A stretch of DNA of 64,000 bases, taken from assembly GCF_011395035.1 (NCBI RefSeq), contig NZ_CP024768.1:3979403-4043402 (forward strand), read 5' to 3'. The translations under genes were made by a program, and so were the position numbers. The notes beneath the pieces are model-generated. The model ran no database searches and was not told where the DNA came from. It was given only the letters and a program-made list of their open reading frames with translations. The DNA comes from Pantoea cypripedii. GTDB taxonomy: Bacteria; Pseudomonadota; Gammaproteobacteria; Enterobacterales; Enterobacteriaceae. Shown here piece after piece: positions 8,910 to 16,481 of the stretch (the first letter of the stretch is position 1; the number at the start of each line of letters is the position of its first letter).

Positions 8910-9740
8910 CTAGCGGCGCAGCGATTTCTTACGCGTATCGACAAACGCCATCGCCAGGCCAACCAACAGGCCTGTCACGTGTGCCGCATTGGCAATCGAC
9001 AAACCGAATGCGCCGTACCAGCCAATAATCAACCATACAATAGCGAAACCCATCAAACCGCGCTCAAGATAAATCCCACTTTCAGGATCGCGCTCACCAC
9101 GCAGCCAGCAATATCCCATCAGCGCGTACACCACACCCGACAGGCCACCAAACAATGCGCCACTGAATTTAGCCTGCATCCAGCCGGTGAGAAGTGCGGA
9201 AATGAGCATAATCACAAATAACTTGCCGCTGCCAAGACGCTTTTCTACCGCCCCGCCGAGATACCACCACCACATCAGGTTGAACAGAATATGCAGCAGC
9301 GAAAAGTGCAGCAGCGCATGGCTAAACCAGCGCCAGACCTGGAAATATTGCTCCGGGCCGTCGGGCCAGCCTAACCAGCCGAGCACGGTTTCATCACCGA
9401 CAATCTGCATCAGGATAAACACCGCCACGCAGGCAATCATCATCGTCATGGTGAGCGGACCCGCGCGTTCGCGAATGTTGGCCCAGATGTTGCTGCGCTC
9501 ATAACGCAGGCCGCTCTCGGTATTGCCGGTGTGCCAGCTGGCGGCCTGATAACGGGGGTGGTTGGGATCACGAACGAACTGCGCGAGCTCGTTTTCGACC
9601 ATATCCAGTTTGCTTTCATCTTCCAGCATAATGACGAAATGGCTTTCACGCTCAATCGTCAGCCTGACGCCGCGCGACGCCATATAATCAACAAACGCCT
9701 GGGCCATGCGCGGATTATTGAACTGGGTAATGCGCATCAT
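8910..9740 (-). CDS. glpG: Rhomboid protease GlpG
   Basis: GlpG is an intramembrane serine protease of the inner membrane. The 276 residues have a cytoplasmic N-terminal domain (1 to about 90) and six membrane helices. Catalytic residues fall at exactly the E. coli numbers: Ser201 in GGLSGVVYALMGY and His254 in NAAHVTG, with oxyanion Asn154 in HILFN. AAGGAGAG before the ATG supports the start. It is the middle gene of glpEGR, 29 bases after glpE. Confidence 0.97.
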   Translation of the reverse strand: MMRITQFNNPRMAQAFVDYMASRGVRLTIERESHFVIMLEDESKLDMVENELAQFVRDPNHPRYQAASWHTGNTESGLRYERSNIWANIRERAGPLTMTMMIACVAVFILMQIVGDETVLGWLGWPDGPEQYFQVWRWFSHALLHFSLLHILFNLMWWWYLGGAVEKRLGSGKLFVIMLISALLTGWMQAKFSGALFGGLSGVVYALMGYCWLRGERDPESGIYLERGLMGFAIVWLIIGWYGAFGLSIANAAHVTGLLVGLAMAFVDTRKKSLRR

Positions 9741-9769
9741 GCGGTGCTCTCCTTCCTTTTTATTTACGC

Positions 9770-10096
9770 TCAGATTGAGCCAGTGGCTACCTGAGCCGGA
9801 AACGCCGCACGCCAGGCGTCAAATCCCCCATCAATGCTGTACGCCGCACTAAATCCCTGCCCTAACAGGAACTGCGCGGCACCTTTACTGCTATTACCGT
9901 GGTAGCACATCACCAAAACGGGCAGGTCGAGACTCGCCTGACTGATGAAGTCAGCAAGGTTGTCATTCGACAGATGCTGCGCACCCGCAGCATGCCCTAA
10001 AGAGAAGCTTTGCAGGTCGCGGATGTCCACCAGCTGGGCACCTTGTGCCAGATGCTCCTGAGCTTGCAGGACGTTAATACATTCGAAATTTTCCAT
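9770..10096 (-). CDS. glpE: Thiosulfate sulfurtransferase GlpE
   Basis: GlpE is a single-domain cytoplasmic rhodanese that transfers sulfur from thiosulfate to cyanide or thioredoxin. The 108-residue form, starting MENFECINV, equals the E. coli length and has GAGG before the ATG. The longer reading frame that begins at 10291 would run through the glpD operator and is rejected. The active cysteine is Cys64 in MCYHGNSS. It heads the glpEGR operon and is divergent from glpD. Confidence 0.95.
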   Translation of the reverse strand: MENFECINVLQAQEHLAQGAQLVDIRDLQSFSLGHAAGAQHLSNDNLADFISQASLDLPVLVMCYHGNSSKGAAQFLLGQGFSAAYSIDGGFDAWRAAFPAQVATGSI

Positions 10097-10200
10097 GGTG
10101 CCTCTCATCACATCGTCACAATTGACGCCTAGTTTACCCTGAGTTGTCAGCGCCATAACCTGATAAAGAGTGTGGCTTTGTGTTTTTTTTCCTGCCGGAA

Positions 10201-10216
10201 TGTTAGCTGTATCACG
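10201..10216. promoter_or_regulatory. CRP-like site between glpE and glpD
   Basis: TGTTA, six bases, TCACG matches the CRP dyad TGTGA-N6-TCACA at 8 of 10 positions. E. coli glpD is CRP-activated, so the position is sensible, but this is a single-site match. Confidence 0.45.
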
Positions 10217-10273
10217 CAAAGATGTTTTTATTAGGTTAACCGCTGGCATCGATGTTGGTTTCCGATTATTATT

Positions 10274-10291
10274 ATGCTCGAAAACGAACAT
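10274..10291. promoter_or_regulatory. GlpR operator upstream of glpD
   Basis: ATGCTCG AAAA CGAACAT is a near-perfect dyad matching the GlpR operator (ATGTTCG-N4-CGAACAT, one base different). It lies 34 bases before the glpD start. A second half site, CCGAACAT, follows at about 10304-10311. Confidence 0.75.
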
Positions 10292-10324
10292 TTAAGAACT
10301 ATTCCGAACATCGGAGGAGATGAC

Positions 10325-11833
10325 GTGGAAACCAAAGACCTGATCGTTATCGGCGGCGGCATCAACGGTGCCGGCATTGCAGTGGACGCTGCAGGACGCG
10401 GACTGTCAGTGCTGATGCTGGAGGCGCGGGATTTGGCCTGTGCAACCTCCTCTGCCAGTTCCAAACTTATCCATGGTGGCCTGCGCTACCTGGAACACTA
10501 CGAATTTCGCCTGGTGGGCGAAGCCCTGGCGGAACGCGAAGTGCTGCTGAAAATGGCACCGCATATTGCCTTCCCGATGCGCTTCCGCCTGCCACACCGC
10601 CCGCATTTGCGCCCGGCGTGGATGATCCGCATGGGTCTGTTTATGTATGACCATCTTGGCAAACGCACCAGTCTGCCAGGCAGTAAAAGCCTGCGTTTTG
10701 GCGCGGATTCGGCACTTAAGTCTGAAATCACGCGCGGATTCGAATATTCCGACTGCTGGGTGGACGATGCGCGCATGGTGGTACTCAACGCCCAGGAAGT
10801 AGTGAAACAGGGCGGTGAAGTCCGCACTCGTACCCGCGTGACCCGCGCCTGGCGTGAAGGCGGCCTGTGGATGGTTGAAGCCGAAGATATTGATACCGGC
10901 AAAACCTACACCTGGCGTGCCAAAGGTCTGGTGAATGCGGCCGGTCCTTGGGTAAAACAGTTCTTCGACGACGGCCTGAAGCTGAAATCACCGTATGGCA
11001 TCCGTCTGATTAAAGGCAGCCATATTGTGGTGCCGCGCGTACATCGTGAAAAACAGGCTTATATTCTGCAGAACGAAGATCACCGCATCGTATTTGTTAT
11101 TCCGTGGATGGACGAGTTTTCCATCATCGGCACCACTGACGTCGAATATAAAGGCGATCCGAAAGAGGTGAAAATCGATGATAACGAGATCAGCTATCTG
11201 CTGAAGGTGTACAACGCACATTTCAAAAAACAGCTGACCAGCGAAGATATCGTCTGGACCTATTCCGGCGTGCGCCCGCTGTGTGATGACGAGTCCGACT
11301 CACCGCAGGCGATCACCCGTGATTACACGCTGGATGTGCATGACGATAATGGCCAGGCACCGCTGCTGTCGGTATTTGGCGGCAAGCTGACCACTTACCG
11401 TAAGCTGGCGGAACACGCGCTGGAAAAACTGGCGAAATATTACCCGAACGCCGGTCCGGCCTGGACCAAAAACGCCGTGCTGCCGGGTGGCAATATCGCC
11501 GGTTCACGTGAAGATTATGCTGCCAACCTGCGTCGTCGTTATCCGTTTATCAGCGAAGGCATGGCACGTCATTTCGCCCGCACCTATGGCAGCAACACTG
11601 AAGTGCTGCTGGAAGGCGCACAGAGCCTCGCCGATCTCGGTGAAAACTTCGGCCATGAGTTTTATGAAGCCGAGCTGCGTTACCTGGTGAAACACGAATG
11701 GGTGTATGAACTGGACGATGCTATCTGGCGTCGCACCAAACAGGGCATGTGGCTGAACGATGCCGAACAGACGCGCATTCGTGAATGGCTGGCGACCCAC
11801 CGTCAAAAGCCCACGTTGTCGCTGGCGTCATAA
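10325..11833 (+). CDS. glpD: Aerobic glycerol-3-phosphate dehydrogenase
   Basis: GlpD is the membrane-associated FAD enzyme that oxidises glycerol 3-phosphate to dihydroxyacetone phosphate and passes electrons to quinone. Starting at GTG 10325 gives VETKDLIVIGGG, the family N-terminus, and 502 residues against 501 in E. coli. GGAGG lies 6 bases upstream. An ATG 17 codons earlier in frame falls within the GlpR operator and is not the start. The FAD motif GGGINGAG is near residue 9; SKLIHGGLRYLE and VFGGKLTTYRKLAEH are family blocks. It is divergent from glpEGR and ends in a strong terminator. Confidence 0.97.
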   Translation: METKDLIVIGGGINGAGIAVDAAGRGLSVLMLEARDLACATSSASSKLIHGGLRYLEHYEFRLVGEALAEREVLLKMAPHIAFPMRFRLPHRPHLRPAWMIRMGLFMYDHLGKRTSLPGSKSLRFGADSALKSEITRGFEYSDCWVDDARMVVLNAQEVVKQGGEVRTRTRVTRAWREGGLWMVEAEDIDTGKTYTWRAKGLVNAAGPWVKQFFDDGLKLKSPYGIRLIKGSHIVVPRVHREKQAYILQNEDHRIVFVIPWMDEFSIIGTTDVEYKGDPKEVKIDDNEISYLLKVYNAHFKKQLTSEDIVWTYSGVRPLCDDESDSPQAITRDYTLDVHDDNGQAPLLSVFGGKLTTYRKLAEHALEKLAKYYPNAGPAWTKNAVLPGGNIAGSREDYAANLRRRYPFISEGMARHFARTYGSNTEVLLEGAQSLADLGENFGHEFYEAELRYLVKHEWVYELDDAIWRRTKQGMWLNDAEQTRIREWLATHRQKPTLSLAS

Positions 11834-11855
11834 GTTAGCTTTCGGCCAGACAAAA

Positions 11856-11890
11856 GGCTGTTATCCTGCACAGGGATAACAGCCTTTTTT
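11856..11890 (+). terminator. Rho-independent terminator of glpD
   Basis: An 11-bp perfect stem (GGCTGTTATCC / GGATAACAGCC) with a 7-base loop is followed by six T residues, 23 bases after the glpD stop. Confidence 0.92.
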
Positions 11891-11909
11891 GTCATGATCC
11901 CCGCCTGAT

Positions 11910-11973
11910 GCGCGATAAATCGCGCCGCTACACATTTGGTGTGATTAATCCGTAGCTGCGCAATTTATTGCGC
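11910..11973. repeat. Inverted pair of palindromic repeats
   Basis: A GC-type copy (11910-11931, core GCGCGATAAATCGCGC) faces an AT-type copy (11952-11973, core GCGCAATTTATTGCGC) across 20 bases, between glpD and the DUF817 gene. The two stems differ by a compensating G-C to A-T change. Confidence 0.9.
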
Positions 11974-12020
11974 AATGACGCCACGATATAAAGGAATATT
12001 CAATCTACAGGGAGGCAGAT

Positions 12021-12860
12021 ATGTACAATCGAATCGATCAATTTTTGACTCACCCGCCAGAGATGAAGCTAAAAGGGCTAAGGCGCATTGGCGTAGAGTT
12101 TATCTGGTTCGGTATTAAAGAATTACGCGCTTGCTTATTTGCAGGATTGTTTTTCCTTGCCGTCTTTTGCGTGCCTCGGGGCGTTCTATTTGGCCTACCC
12201 CGTTACGATGTATTATTGATTATCGCGCTGGCTATCCAGTTCATTATGATCACCACCAGGCTGGAAAGCTGGGATGAACTCAAAGCCATTACGCTGTTTC
12301 ATATCCTTGGATTTGCCTTAGAACTCTTCAAAACTTCATCTGCCATTGGTTCCTGGCACTATCCTGAAGCAGGCTGGAGTAAAATCGGCGGTGTTCCATT
12401 ATTCAGCGGTTTTATGTATGCCGCGATAGGAAGCTATATTATTCAGTGCTGGCGGCTTATGGATCTAAAAATCCGTCACCATCCACCCATAATATGGGCT
12501 GTAATGCTCTCTTTGGCGCTATACATTAACTTTTTCACCCACCACTATATTGGCGACTTTCGCTGGTATATTGCTTCGGTCGCACTAGGGCTATACGCGC
12601 GTTCGGAGGTCATTTTTACCCCTTACGACCGACCTTATCGTATGCCGCTGTTGCTGGCCTTTGTGCTGATAGGATTTTTTATCTGGCTGGCAGAAAACCT
12701 GGGGACTTTTTTCGGTGTCTGGCAATACCCAAATCAGATTGGTGCATGGGCGACGGTGCATGTCGGTAAGTGGGGAGCCTGGTCACTGCTGGTCATCATG
12801 ACCTTTACTATCACGCTATTTCTCAAAGATATTAAAAAACGCGTGCATATTGCTCAGTAA
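12021..12860 (+). CDS. DUF817 family integral membrane protein
   Basis: This is a 279-residue polytopic inner-membrane protein. The N-terminal FIWFGIKELRACLFAGLFF, GSWHYPE and the C-terminal ENLGTFFGVWQYP, HVGKWGAWSLLV are the conserved blocks of family DUF817, whose function is not known. About seven to eight hydrophobic segments alternate with short polar loops. GGGAGG lies 6 bases before the ATG. The gene has palindromic repeats on both sides and its own terminator, so it is a stand-alone unit placed between glpD and the DUF3289 pair. The family assignment is good; no role can be given. Confidence 0.85.
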   Translation: MYNRIDQFLTHPPEMKLKGLRRIGVEFIWFGIKELRACLFAGLFFLAVFCVPRGVLFGLPRYDVLLIIALAIQFIMITTRLESWDELKAITLFHILGFALELFKTSSAIGSWHYPEAGWSKIGGVPLFSGFMYAAIGSYIIQCWRLMDLKIRHHPPIIWAVMLSLALYINFFTHHYIGDFRWYIASVALGLYARSEVIFTPYDRPYRMPLLLAFVLIGFFIWLAENLGTFFGVWQYPNQIGAWATVHVGKWGAWSLLVIMTFTITLFLKDIKKRVHIAQ

Positions 12861-12871
12861 AACGTAAACCC

Positions 12872-12922
12872 GCGCGATAAATCGCGCCGCTACGGTCTGG
12901 TGCGGTGCGATTCATCGCGCGT
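12872..12922. repeat. Palindromic repeat with degenerate partner
   Basis: A full GC-type copy (12872-12893) is followed by a decayed inverted partner around 12903-12922 (GCGATTCATCGCGC with mismatches). It begins 11 bases after the DUF817 stop. Confidence 0.8.
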
Positions 12923-12947
12923 ACAGTAACTCTTTGTTGTTAGCCTC

Positions 12948-12980
12948 AGCCCTGCTCTGTGAGCAGGGCTTTATTTTTTG
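12948..12980 (+). terminator. Rho-independent terminator after DUF817 gene
   Basis: A 10-bp perfect stem (AGCCCTGCTC / GAGCAGGGCT), a 3-base loop and the tail TTATTTTTT. Confidence 0.92.
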
Positions 12981-13125
12981 CATAATTACCTTTTCAAGAA
13001 ATAGTTTCTCAGTAAAATCACTTCACTAAATCAATTTTATCCCGCAATTGCGGTTTAAATTGATTACGCAGAACACATCCCCTTTCGTTGCAACTATGGA
13101 TCGCCAGTTACAAGGAGTAACGCGA

Positions 13126-13971
13126 ATGGCTATGGCAACTTTTCCACTGAATATTTACGCTACCCGTAATATCTTTAATGACTATGGCGCAGATGATATG
13201 CGCTATGGTGATATGACTGAACAACGTTTAAAGAACGAATTCCATCTCATTCAAATCTCAAACAGGGTTGATCCTTATAGCATGACGCGACTTAGCACCT
13301 TTAATAATCCACAATCGCGCTTTGCCGGAGTTTACAACCACCGTCCCGGCCCGAAACTTAGCCCACAGGAATGTGCCAGACTATTATTTGAAGAGATGCA
13401 GGTAACCTCGTTGCCGTTTGCGTTCGTAGGCCCGCAACGAACGTTGATTAATAAGATGCTGGACCATTTTATGCAATCCAGTGGCGCACCATTCAGGCAT
13501 ATGCTGCTTGATATAGCATATCAAGAGCGCATACTCAATGACACTTCAGCAAACAGTACAAGGAAAGCCATTATCCAGGTGATTGATGAAAACATTGATT
13601 ATAAAAACGGAGGATTTCCTCAACATCGATTAGGCGAATTCAAATCATTAATAAACACTAAAATATTACCAAAATTCGATTCATTGATAATGGATAACTT
13701 CAATGGGTTGGGAATAACGGTCCATGATGTTCACGCGACAAAAATTGACATTATGGAACTGGTGATCAAAGGGAGAAGCTGGCATGCTCGTGTGAGATAC
13801 ACAGGGCAAGATCATTTTGGCATTGATGTGAACGATATAAGAAAACAAAAATTTAGACAATTTCAGCTATTTAGAATATGGTTTATCCTGCAACGCTATC
13901 AAAAATTTGGTTTTCGACCGTTCCTGACTAACATGGAAGCCACAATCGATATGAAGGGAAGCCTGGTATGA
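13126..13971 (+). CDS. DUF3289 (YPO3983) family protein
   Basis: This 281-residue protein has no signal peptide or clear membrane helix. It shows the DUF3289 pattern: an N-terminal MATFPLNIYATRNIFNDYGA followed by DDMRYGD, a central SPQECARLLFEEM, then GITVHDVHAT and the C-terminal end with FFRIWF-like QLFRIWFILQRY, FGFRPFLTNMEATI. The start at 13126 is chosen over a TTG 26 codons upstream because AAGGAG lies 8 bases before it. The stop overlaps the start of the DUF943 gene. Base composition is clearly AT-richer than the flanks, which suggests transfer. The family occurs in Yersinia, Erwinia and Pantoea, and members are sometimes found near type VI secretion genes; a toxin role is only an inference. 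Confidence 0.8.
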   Translation: MAMATFPLNIYATRNIFNDYGADDMRYGDMTEQRLKNEFHLIQISNRVDPYSMTRLSTFNNPQSRFAGVYNHRPGPKLSPQECARLLFEEMQVTSLPFAFVGPQRTLINKMLDHFMQSSGAPFRHMLLDIAYQERILNDTSANSTRKAIIQVIDENIDYKNGGFPQHRLGEFKSLINTKILPKFDSLIMDNFNGLGITVHDVHATKIDIMELVIKGRSWHARVRYTGQDHFGIDVNDIRKQKFRQFQLFRIWFILQRYQKFGFRPFLTNMEATIDMKGSLV

Positions 13972-14405
13972 AATTTGTCATTCCTGTTTTGGCCATCATC
14001 GTTATACTCTCGTATGTTTTCTTCAAACAGGAAGATGTTCATGTAATTGATGTCCACCAGGATGATTTCACTGCTGTCATTATTGTCAATCACTTACCTT
14101 ACTTCAGAAATTCAAAAATTGAATGGTGGACTAAAAATAAGGATAGCATTGTGAAAAGACATCACATTACCCCAGGAAACAAACAAGAAACAATGAATTA
14201 TGTGATTTATGGCTTCGGTGGTGGTTATGTAGAAGAGAATAAGCAAGATAGACTTTGCTTTGAAGATATGAAGCCACCCCAAAATTGTTTAGAGAAGAAT
14301 ATTTTGATGACTGTTATGCGTAAACGTGAAGGCGGTACACAATTTATCTTCAATGATGACATCTACATTCAGGATGTGAATGGCAATATATATAAAGAAA
14401 AATAG
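13968..14405 (+). CDS. DUF943 family membrane-anchored protein
   Basis: The 145-residue protein begins with one hydrophobic segment (FVIPVLAIIVILSYVFF, about 3-19) that should anchor it in the inner membrane, with the rest outside. The remaining pattern, HVIDVHQDD, VNHLPY, KIEWWTKNKD, YGFGGGYVEE and DRLCFEDMK with paired cysteines (LCFED, NCLEKN), is that of DUF943, an enterobacterial family without known function. Its ATG overlaps the TGA of the DUF3289 gene by 4 bases, so the two are translationally coupled. The pairing and AT-rich base use would fit an immunity protein for the upstream product, but nothing here proves that. Confidence 0.8.
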   Translation: MKFVIPVLAIIVILSYVFFKQEDVHVIDVHQDDFTAVIIVNHLPYFRNSKIEWWTKNKDSIVKRHHITPGNKQETMNYVIYGFGGGYVEENKQDRLCFEDMKPPQNCLEKNILMTVMRKREGGTQFIFNDDIYIQDVNGNIYKEK

Positions 14406-14429
14406 ACAACCGTATATATCCTTAAACCC

Positions 14430-14489
14430 GCGCGATAAATCGCGCCGCTACGGTTCATACGAATTTTGTAGCGGCGCAATTTATTGCGC
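14430..14489. repeat. Inverted pair of palindromic repeats
   Basis: A GC-type copy (14430-14451) faces an AT-type copy (14468-14489). The pair sits between the convergent stops of the DUF943 gene and iolE and ends 11 bases before the iolE stop. Confidence 0.92.
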
Positions 14490-14499
14490 GTATTTGATC

Positions 14500-15396
14500 T
14501 TACAACCCGGTATTTTCGCGAATATATTTCCGCGCTTTCACCGCATATTCAAATGGGTTCGCGATTGCCGGATCCTGCTCCGCTTCGACCACCATCCAGC
14601 CTTTGTAGCCAAAATCATTGAGGATTTTGAACACCGGTTTGAAATCAATTACGCCATCGCCTGGTACGGTGAAGGTGCCTTTTTTCACGCCGTCGAGGAA
14701 GGACAATGAATCAGCACGGACTTCCGCTACGACACTGTCGCGCACATCTTTCAGATGCACGTGGAAAATACGCGGCAGGTACTGGGTCAGCACATCCAGC
14801 ATCGCCTGCTGCGAACCTTCGGAATAATAAATATGGCCGGTGTCATACAGCAGGCCGACGTTTTCATTGGTGGATTCCATAAAGCGGTCGATCTCGGCTG
14901 GCGTCTGGATCGCGGTGCCCATATGATGGTGCAGACAGACGCGCATCCCTTTCTGCGCAGCAATCTCCGCCAGCTCGTTGTAGCCTTCCGCCGTCAGACG
15001 CCACTCTTCATCGCTGAAAATAGGTTTCTGTTCCAGCACCGGCAGCGTGGTGCCCTGAATACTTTTGCTCTGCTCAGAGCAACCAATCACGCGCGCACCC
15101 ATCGCATGCAGGAAGTTCATGTGGTTGGTAAATTCGTCGATGGTTTTCGCTTTTTCGCCGTTGGCAAAGAAGGTGCTGAACCAGGCGTTGCAGATCTGTA
15201 TGCCACGAATATCCAGCATCGGCTTGAGTACCGCCGGGTCGCGCGGATATTTACTGCCCACTTCACTACCGGTAAAGCCCGCCAGCGCCATTTCACTGAC
15301 AGTCTGCTGGAAGGTGTTCTCGCTACCGAGTTCCGGCATGTCATCGTTGGTCCAGCCGATCGGCGCAATCGCCAGTTTTACATTGTCTTTGTTCAT
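14500..15396 (-). CDS. iolE: Myo-inosose-2 dehydratase
   Basis: IolE dehydrates 2-keto-myo-inositol (scyllo-inosose) to 3D-(3,5/4)-trihydroxycyclohexane-1,2-dione, the second step of inositol breakdown. The 298 residues form an AP-endonuclease-2-type TIM barrel, beginning KLAIAPIGWTNDDMPE. Likely metal or substrate residues lie in CLHHHMGT, LYDTGHIYYS, HVHLKDV and VEAEQDP. It is the third gene of iolD-iolG-iolE, 12 bases after iolG. Confidence 0.96.
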   Translation of the reverse strand: MNKDNVKLAIAPIGWTNDDMPELGSENTFQQTVSEMALAGFTGSEVGSKYPRDPAVLKPMLDIRGIQICNAWFSTFFANGEKAKTIDEFTNHMNFLHAMGARVIGCSEQSKSIQGTTLPVLEQKPIFSDEEWRLTAEGYNELAEIAAQKGMRVCLHHHMGTAIQTPAEIDRFMESTNENVGLLYDTGHIYYSEGSQQAMLDVLTQYLPRIFHVHLKDVRDSVVAEVRADSLSFLDGVKKGTFTVPGDGVIDFKPVFKILNDFGYKGWMVVEAEQDPAIANPFEYAVKARKYIRENTGL

Positions 15397-15408
15397 GGGA
15401 AGCCCTGA

Positions 15409-16422
15409 TTATTTGTTATAGAAAGTCGGGCGCGGTGGCATTTCAACCGGCTCGATAGCACCGCTGTTCTGCGCCTTCAGGCAGGCATCCGCCGCCACGG
15501 AGGCAGCAAAGCCGTCCCATGCGGAAGGTCCGGTTAGCTGGCCGGCTTTGACGTCGTTGATAAACGCCTGCAGTTCCACGTCGTAGGCATCAATAAAGCG
15601 ATCTTTCCAGTCAGTCAGAATGGCGTTGCCAAGGCGGGCATTTTTACGCATCTGAATCGCAGACGGCTCCGGCAGCTTCGCGATGCCCTCTTCGCCCACC
15701 ACTTCGCATTGAATGTCGTAGCCGTAGGCGCAGTTAACAAAGATTTCCACGTCGATGCGGATCCCTTTCTGCGTTTCAAACAGCACGATTTGCGGGTCTT
15801 TCAGTTTCGCGTGCGATTTCGAGGTCACGCGCGGGAATACCACCTGCACGCTTTTGTAATCGTCTTCGGTCAGCCAGCGCAGCACATCCAGCTCGTGAAT
15901 CAGGGTATTGGTGATTGCCATGTCAGTGGTGTAGTTTTCGCCCACGCTCTGGTTGCGATGCGCGCAGTGCAGCATCAGCGGCTCACCGATTTCTCCGTCA
16001 GTGATCACCTTTTTCAGCGCGCGATAGCCAGCGTCGTAAGGGCGCATAAAACCAACCTGGACCAGACGCTTGCCGTGTTTCACTTCCGCATCAACAATAC
16101 GACGACACCCTTCAGCGCTCAGCGCCAGCGGCTTTTCGCAGAATACCGGCTTACCCGCCGCGATAGCTGCCAGGGTGAACTCTTCATGTGTCGGATCCCA
16201 CGAGGTCACGAGCACCGCGTCAACATTCGGCGAGTTGATGACCTGATGACCATCCTGATACACCTCAGCCTCAATATTCAGACGTTGCAGCGCGGCACGC
16301 GCACCTTCAACATTGATATCTGAAACCGCCACCACCTTCGCGCCCTGCAACACGTTGTTGCAGCGGCGGATATGTTCCTGACCAATTGCACCGGTACCGA
16401 TAACACCGAGTTTGAGCGTCAT
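15409..16422 (-). CDS. iolG: Inositol 2-dehydrogenase
   Basis: IolG oxidises myo-inositol to 2-keto-myo-inositol with NAD+, the entry step. The 337 residues have a Gfo/Idh/MocA fold: a Rossmann motif at 9-14 (GTGAIG) and the catalytic lysine motif Glu96-Lys97-Pro98 in FCEKPLAL. Other marks are HRNQSV and NTLIHELDVLRWL. A stem-loop in the 59 bases after iolD may lower iolG-iolE expression relative to iolD. Confidence 0.95.
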   Translation of the reverse strand: MTLKLGVIGTGAIGQEHIRRCNNVLQGAKVVAVSDINVEGARAALQRLNIEAEVYQDGHQVINSPNVDAVLVTSWDPTHEEFTLAAIAAGKPVFCEKPLALSAEGCRRIVDAEVKHGKRLVQVGFMRPYDAGYRALKKVITDGEIGEPLMLHCAHRNQSVGENYTTDMAITNTLIHELDVLRWLTEDDYKSVQVVFPRVTSKSHAKLKDPQIVLFETQKGIRIDVEIFVNCAYGYDIQCEVVGEEGIAKLPEPSAIQMRKNARLGNAILTDWKDRFIDAYDVELQAFINDVKAGQLTGPSAWDGFAASVAADACLKAQNSGAIEPVEMPPRPTFYNK

Positions 16423-16455
16423 AATTACACCTGTAGAGTCGGATAAGGGTAAAAC

Positions 16456-16476
16456 AAGGCCGGAGAATACCGGCCT
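16456..16476 (-). terminator. Intra-operon stem-loop between iolD and iolG
   Basis: Read in the iol direction, AGGCCGG and CCGGCCT form a 7-bp stem with a 6-base loop followed by TGTTTTA. It lies between two genes of one operon and should act, if at all, as a partial terminator. Confidence 0.5.
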
Positions 16477-16481
16477 GAAGA

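Noticed and set aside
9770..10291. A 173-residue form of GlpE
   Set aside because: The extra N-terminus lies in the regulatory region and covers the glpD operator; the 108-residue form has a ribosome site and the family length.
10274..10324. Earlier ATG for GlpD
   Set aside because: It falls within the GlpR operator; the GTG at 10325 has GGAGG and gives the conserved N-terminus.
13048..13125. 26-residue N-terminal extension of the DUF3289 protein
   Set aside because: It needs a TTG start without a ribosome site; AAGGAG precedes the ATG at 13126 at proper spacing.
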